15,481 nucleotides of DNA from Betaproteobacteria bacterium. Its GTDB lineage: Bacteria > Pseudomonadota > Gammaproteobacteria > Burkholderiales > Burkholderiaceae. The position numbers were made by a program, and so were the translations under genes. The stretch lies in contig RFXC01000093.1 in NCBI GenBank assembly GCA_009921765.1, forward strand, positions 1 to 15,481, in the 5' to 3' direction. Every line of letters begins with the position of its first letter. The stretch's first letter is position 1. The notes beneath the pieces are model-generated. The model had not been told where the DNA came from, made no database searches, and saw only the letters and a list, made by a program, of their open reading frames with translations. Shown here in pieces: positions 13,935 through 15,481 of this stretch.

Positions 13935-14693
13935 CTACCAGACGATCTGGCCGACCCATTCCTTGAGCGCGCGCGCGCTCAGATCAAGCGCGCTGGCGGT
14001 TGGAATGAACCGCCGCAGATCGGCATAGTCGATGCTCTCGAAATCGGTGGCTACCGGCACCACCTCGAGGCCAGCGGCGCGGAAATGGGACACCGAGCGC
14101 GCCATGTGCGAGGCCGAGGTCACCAGCAGCACCCGGCGGATATTGCGCTCGGCCAGGATCGCCGCGCTGTCGGTGGCGTTTTGACGGGTGTTGCGGCTGC
14201 GGGCCTCGAGCACGATGGCCGCATCCGGCACGCCGAAGGCGCGGAGGACCGTGCGCATGGCCTCGGCCTCCGATTGCGTGTGGGTGGCCGGATCATGACC
14301 GCCGCTGGCCAGAATCAGCGGCGCCCGCCCGGCGTGCCAGAGCCTGGCCGCCTGCCAGACCCGGTCGGACGCCTCGGCCAGATCGGGCCACGGGCGCGCG
14401 TCGGTGGGCGGCGACACACCGCCCCCCAGTAGAACGATGGCGCCGGCCCTCGGAATGGCCGCAATCTGTTCATCGCTCACCACCGGAGCCTGGTCGCGGC
14501 TGACATGGGCCTGTATCCAGTTGGCGGTGACCGGAAGCGACCAGACAGCCAGCCAGCCCAACGCTGCCAGTCCGAGTACCAGCGCGGTTTTCCGCCACTG
14601 CATGAGCCCCAGAAGAAGCGCGATCAGACCCAGCGCGAGGGCACTCCCGAGCGGCGAAATCAGCGCGGTCAGCAGCGCAGAAAAAACCAGCAT
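13935..14693 (-). CDS. YdcF/SanA/ElyC-like DUF218 membrane protein
   Basis: This 252-residue protein has two N-terminal membrane helices (about 5-29 and 36-54) and a DUF218 domain (about 80-235). The domain contains AIVLLGGGVSPP (85-96), ILASGGHDPATHTQSEAEAM, the AFGVPDAAIVLEARSRNTRQNA signature (RNT-NA) and LLVTSASHMARS. Family members such as SanA and ElyC are linked to envelope integrity and peptidoglycan or lipid-carrier metabolism; their chemistry is mostly unresolved. The domain probably faces the periplasm. The ATG at 14693 lies 11 bases after the stop of the nitroreductase gene, so the two form an operon. Its 3' end converges with selD with only 9 bases between stops and carries an 18-bp GC palindrome (13964-13981). 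No strong Shine-Dalgarno is visible. Confidence 0.88.
   Translation of the reverse strand: MLVFSALLTALISPLGSALALGLIALLLGLMQWRKTALVLGLAALGWLAVWSLPVTANWIQAHVSRDQAPVVSDEQIAAIPRAGAIVLLGGGVSPPTDARPWPDLAEASDRVWQAARLWHAGRAPLILASGGHDPATHTQSEAEAMRTVLRAFGVPDAAIVLEARSRNTRQNATDSAAILAERNIRRVLLVTSASHMARSVSHFRAAGLEVVPVATDFESIDYADLRRFIPTASALDLSARALKEWVGQIVW
13964..13981. repeat. Perfect 18-bp palindrome with alternating CG core
   Basis: TGAGCGCGCGCGCGCTCA is its own reverse complement. It lies inside the last codons of the DUF218 gene and 39 bases past the selD stop. It can fold as a 7-bp stem with a GCGC loop in RNA from either strand. The alternating CG tract is also of the type that can form Z-DNA. Confidence 0.55.
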
Positions 14694-14704
14694 GTCGGGT
14701 TCGA

Positions 14705-15457
14705 TCAGCGCATGCCGAAGCCAAGCGCCCGCAGCGCCTCGGACAGCCGCTCGCGGCCGCGCAGTTCATGTACCCGCTTGGCAGTCTGCAGGCTCCAGTC
14801 GGCGGCCCGCATGCCCTGTGAGGCCTGGAATCCGGCGATCGTCTGGTCATAGGCACCGACGTCGTCCGGCTCCGATTGGGCCGAATACTGCTCGTGATGG
14901 AGCACTGCGCGCTGCGGCAGCCGTGGCTTGATGTCGGCGGCCTGGGCAGCGGGATCTTCAAAGCCCACGCACAGCCCGAAGACGATCATGGCATCGGGGG
15001 GCAGGGCCACTTCGGCCGCCACCTGTTCAGGCTCGTTGCGCATGGCTCCGATATAGACCGTACCCAGGCCGATGGACTCGGCGGCGAGCACGGCGTTTTG
15101 CGCCGCGAGTGCCGCGTCAATCACGCCCACCAGCAACATTTCAAGATAGCGGGTGCCATGGGGTTCGATGTCGCGCGAGGCCGCGATGCGGTCGAGTCGG
15201 GCGAGATCCGCCACCCAAAGAAGGAGCAACGGGCAGCGCCGGATGTGTTCCTGATTGCCTGCCAGCACGGATAGCCGGGCCTTTCGCGCAGGGTCGCGCA
15301 CGGCAATGACACTCCAGGCCTGAACATTGGATGAACTCGCTGCCGACTGACCGGCTGCGACCAGCATCTCCAGCGTGCCATCGGGAAGCGCTCGGTCGCT
15401 GAAGGCGCGCACCGACCGGTGCCTGAGCAGGGTGTCGACAATTGTGCTTGCCGGCAT
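14705..15457 (-). CDS. Nitroreductase / NADPH-dependent FMN oxidoreductase (NfsA-FRP type)
   Basis: This 250-residue FMN enzyme of the nitroreductase superfamily has the N-terminal FMN-phosphate motif HRSVRAFSDRALPD (13-26), which is RxSxRxF-like. AAGQSAASSSNVQAWSVIAVRD (34-55) is the NfsA/FRP-like loop. The middle helix is LVGVIDAALAAQNAVLAAESIGLGTVYIGAMR, and the later segment is MIVFGLCVGF. The length and C-terminal helical tail fit the NfsA/Frp subgroup, which reduces flavin, nitroaromatics or quinones with NADPH. The physiological substrate is unknown. The start ATG at 15457 is close to the right window edge; only AGGCGAG about 10 bases upstream resembles a ribosome-binding site. It is followed closely by the DUF218 membrane protein gene (11-base gap). 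Confidence 0.9.
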   Translation of the reverse strand: MPASTIVDTLLRHRSVRAFSDRALPDGTLEMLVAAGQSAASSSNVQAWSVIAVRDPARKARLSVLAGNQEHIRRCPLLLLWVADLARLDRIAASRDIEPHGTRYLEMLLVGVIDAALAAQNAVLAAESIGLGTVYIGAMRNEPEQVAAEVALPPDAMIVFGLCVGFEDPAAQAADIKPRLPQRAVLHHEQYSAQSEPDDVGAYDQTIAGFQASQGMRAADWSLQTAKRVHELRGRERLSEALRALGFGMR

Positions 15458-15481
15458 GGGGGGAAAGCTCGCCTGGGGGCC

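Noticed and set aside
1..15481. CRISPR array, tRNA/rRNA genes, insertion sequences, phage or toxin-antitoxin modules
   Set aside because: No regularly spaced repeats, tRNA-like arms, terminal inverted repeats, transposase or toxin/antitoxin motifs were seen on either strand.

Overview
This is a high-GC chromosomal window, and its gene content suggests a betaproteobacterium, probably of Burkholderiales or a related order. The main clues are an orphan Bug-type tripartite tricarboxylate receptor, CaiB/BaiF CoA-transferases, an NMT1-type binding lipoprotein, GalU/ManC sugar-nucleotide enzymes and an NADH-dehydrogenase-like/SelD fusion. The taxonomic guess is inference. There is no rRNA, tRNA, CRISPR array, insertion sequence, transposase or phage gene. 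No gene-free stretch exceeds about 230 bases, so the window is densely packed.

Layout, left to right. (1) 1-325, minus: the N-terminal part of a Lys/Arg/Ala/Pro-rich basic protein cut by the window edge, with a plausible promoter at 361-389. (2) 502-2607, minus: a tandem (double) CaiB/BaiF CoA-transferase. Its control region holds a perfect TATAAT next to a 12-bp CG-centred palindrome. (3) 2893-3894, plus: an orphan substrate-binding lipoprotein, ended by a strong hairpin at 3901-3924. (4) 3988-4965, minus: an orphan Bug receptor, preceded on the same strand by an orphan OmpR-type response regulator (5060-5764). The regulator has an unusually AT-rich upstream region with an extended -10 and two TTCGAA palindromes. 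(5) 5937-6572, minus: a CoxG-like SRPBCC protein with a C-terminal membrane anchor, downstream of galU (6642-7535). (6) Divergent from galU, the GDP-mannose gene manC (7659-8789) is separated by a -1 frame change from its normally fused phosphomannose-isomerase cupin (8786-9070). (7) 9142-10014, minus: a 3-hydroxyisobutyrate-dehydrogenase-family reductase. (8) 10141-13925, plus: a tight three-gene cluster of an alpha/beta hydrolase, an unrecognised Arg-rich disordered protein, and the bifunctional NDH-like/SelD protein. (9) 13935-15457, minus: a nitroreductase followed by a DUF218/YdcF-like membrane protein, convergent with the selD operon with only 9 bases between stop codons.

How the genes work together. 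galU and manC supply UDP-glucose and GDP-mannose and probably serve polysaccharide synthesis. The CoA-transferase, the Bug and NMT1-type receptors, the hydrolase and the HIBADH-like reductase look like organic-acid or aromatic scavenging functions, but no complete catabolic pathway is visible. The SelD fusion implies that the cell makes selenophosphate, but no selA, selB, selC or selU lies in the window.

The best leads for something new are the hydrolase/disordered-protein/NDH-SelD cluster, the split manC, the tandem CoA-transferase with an apparent Asp-to-Glu change in its first active site, and the palindromic control sites upstream of the CoA-transferase and the response regulator.
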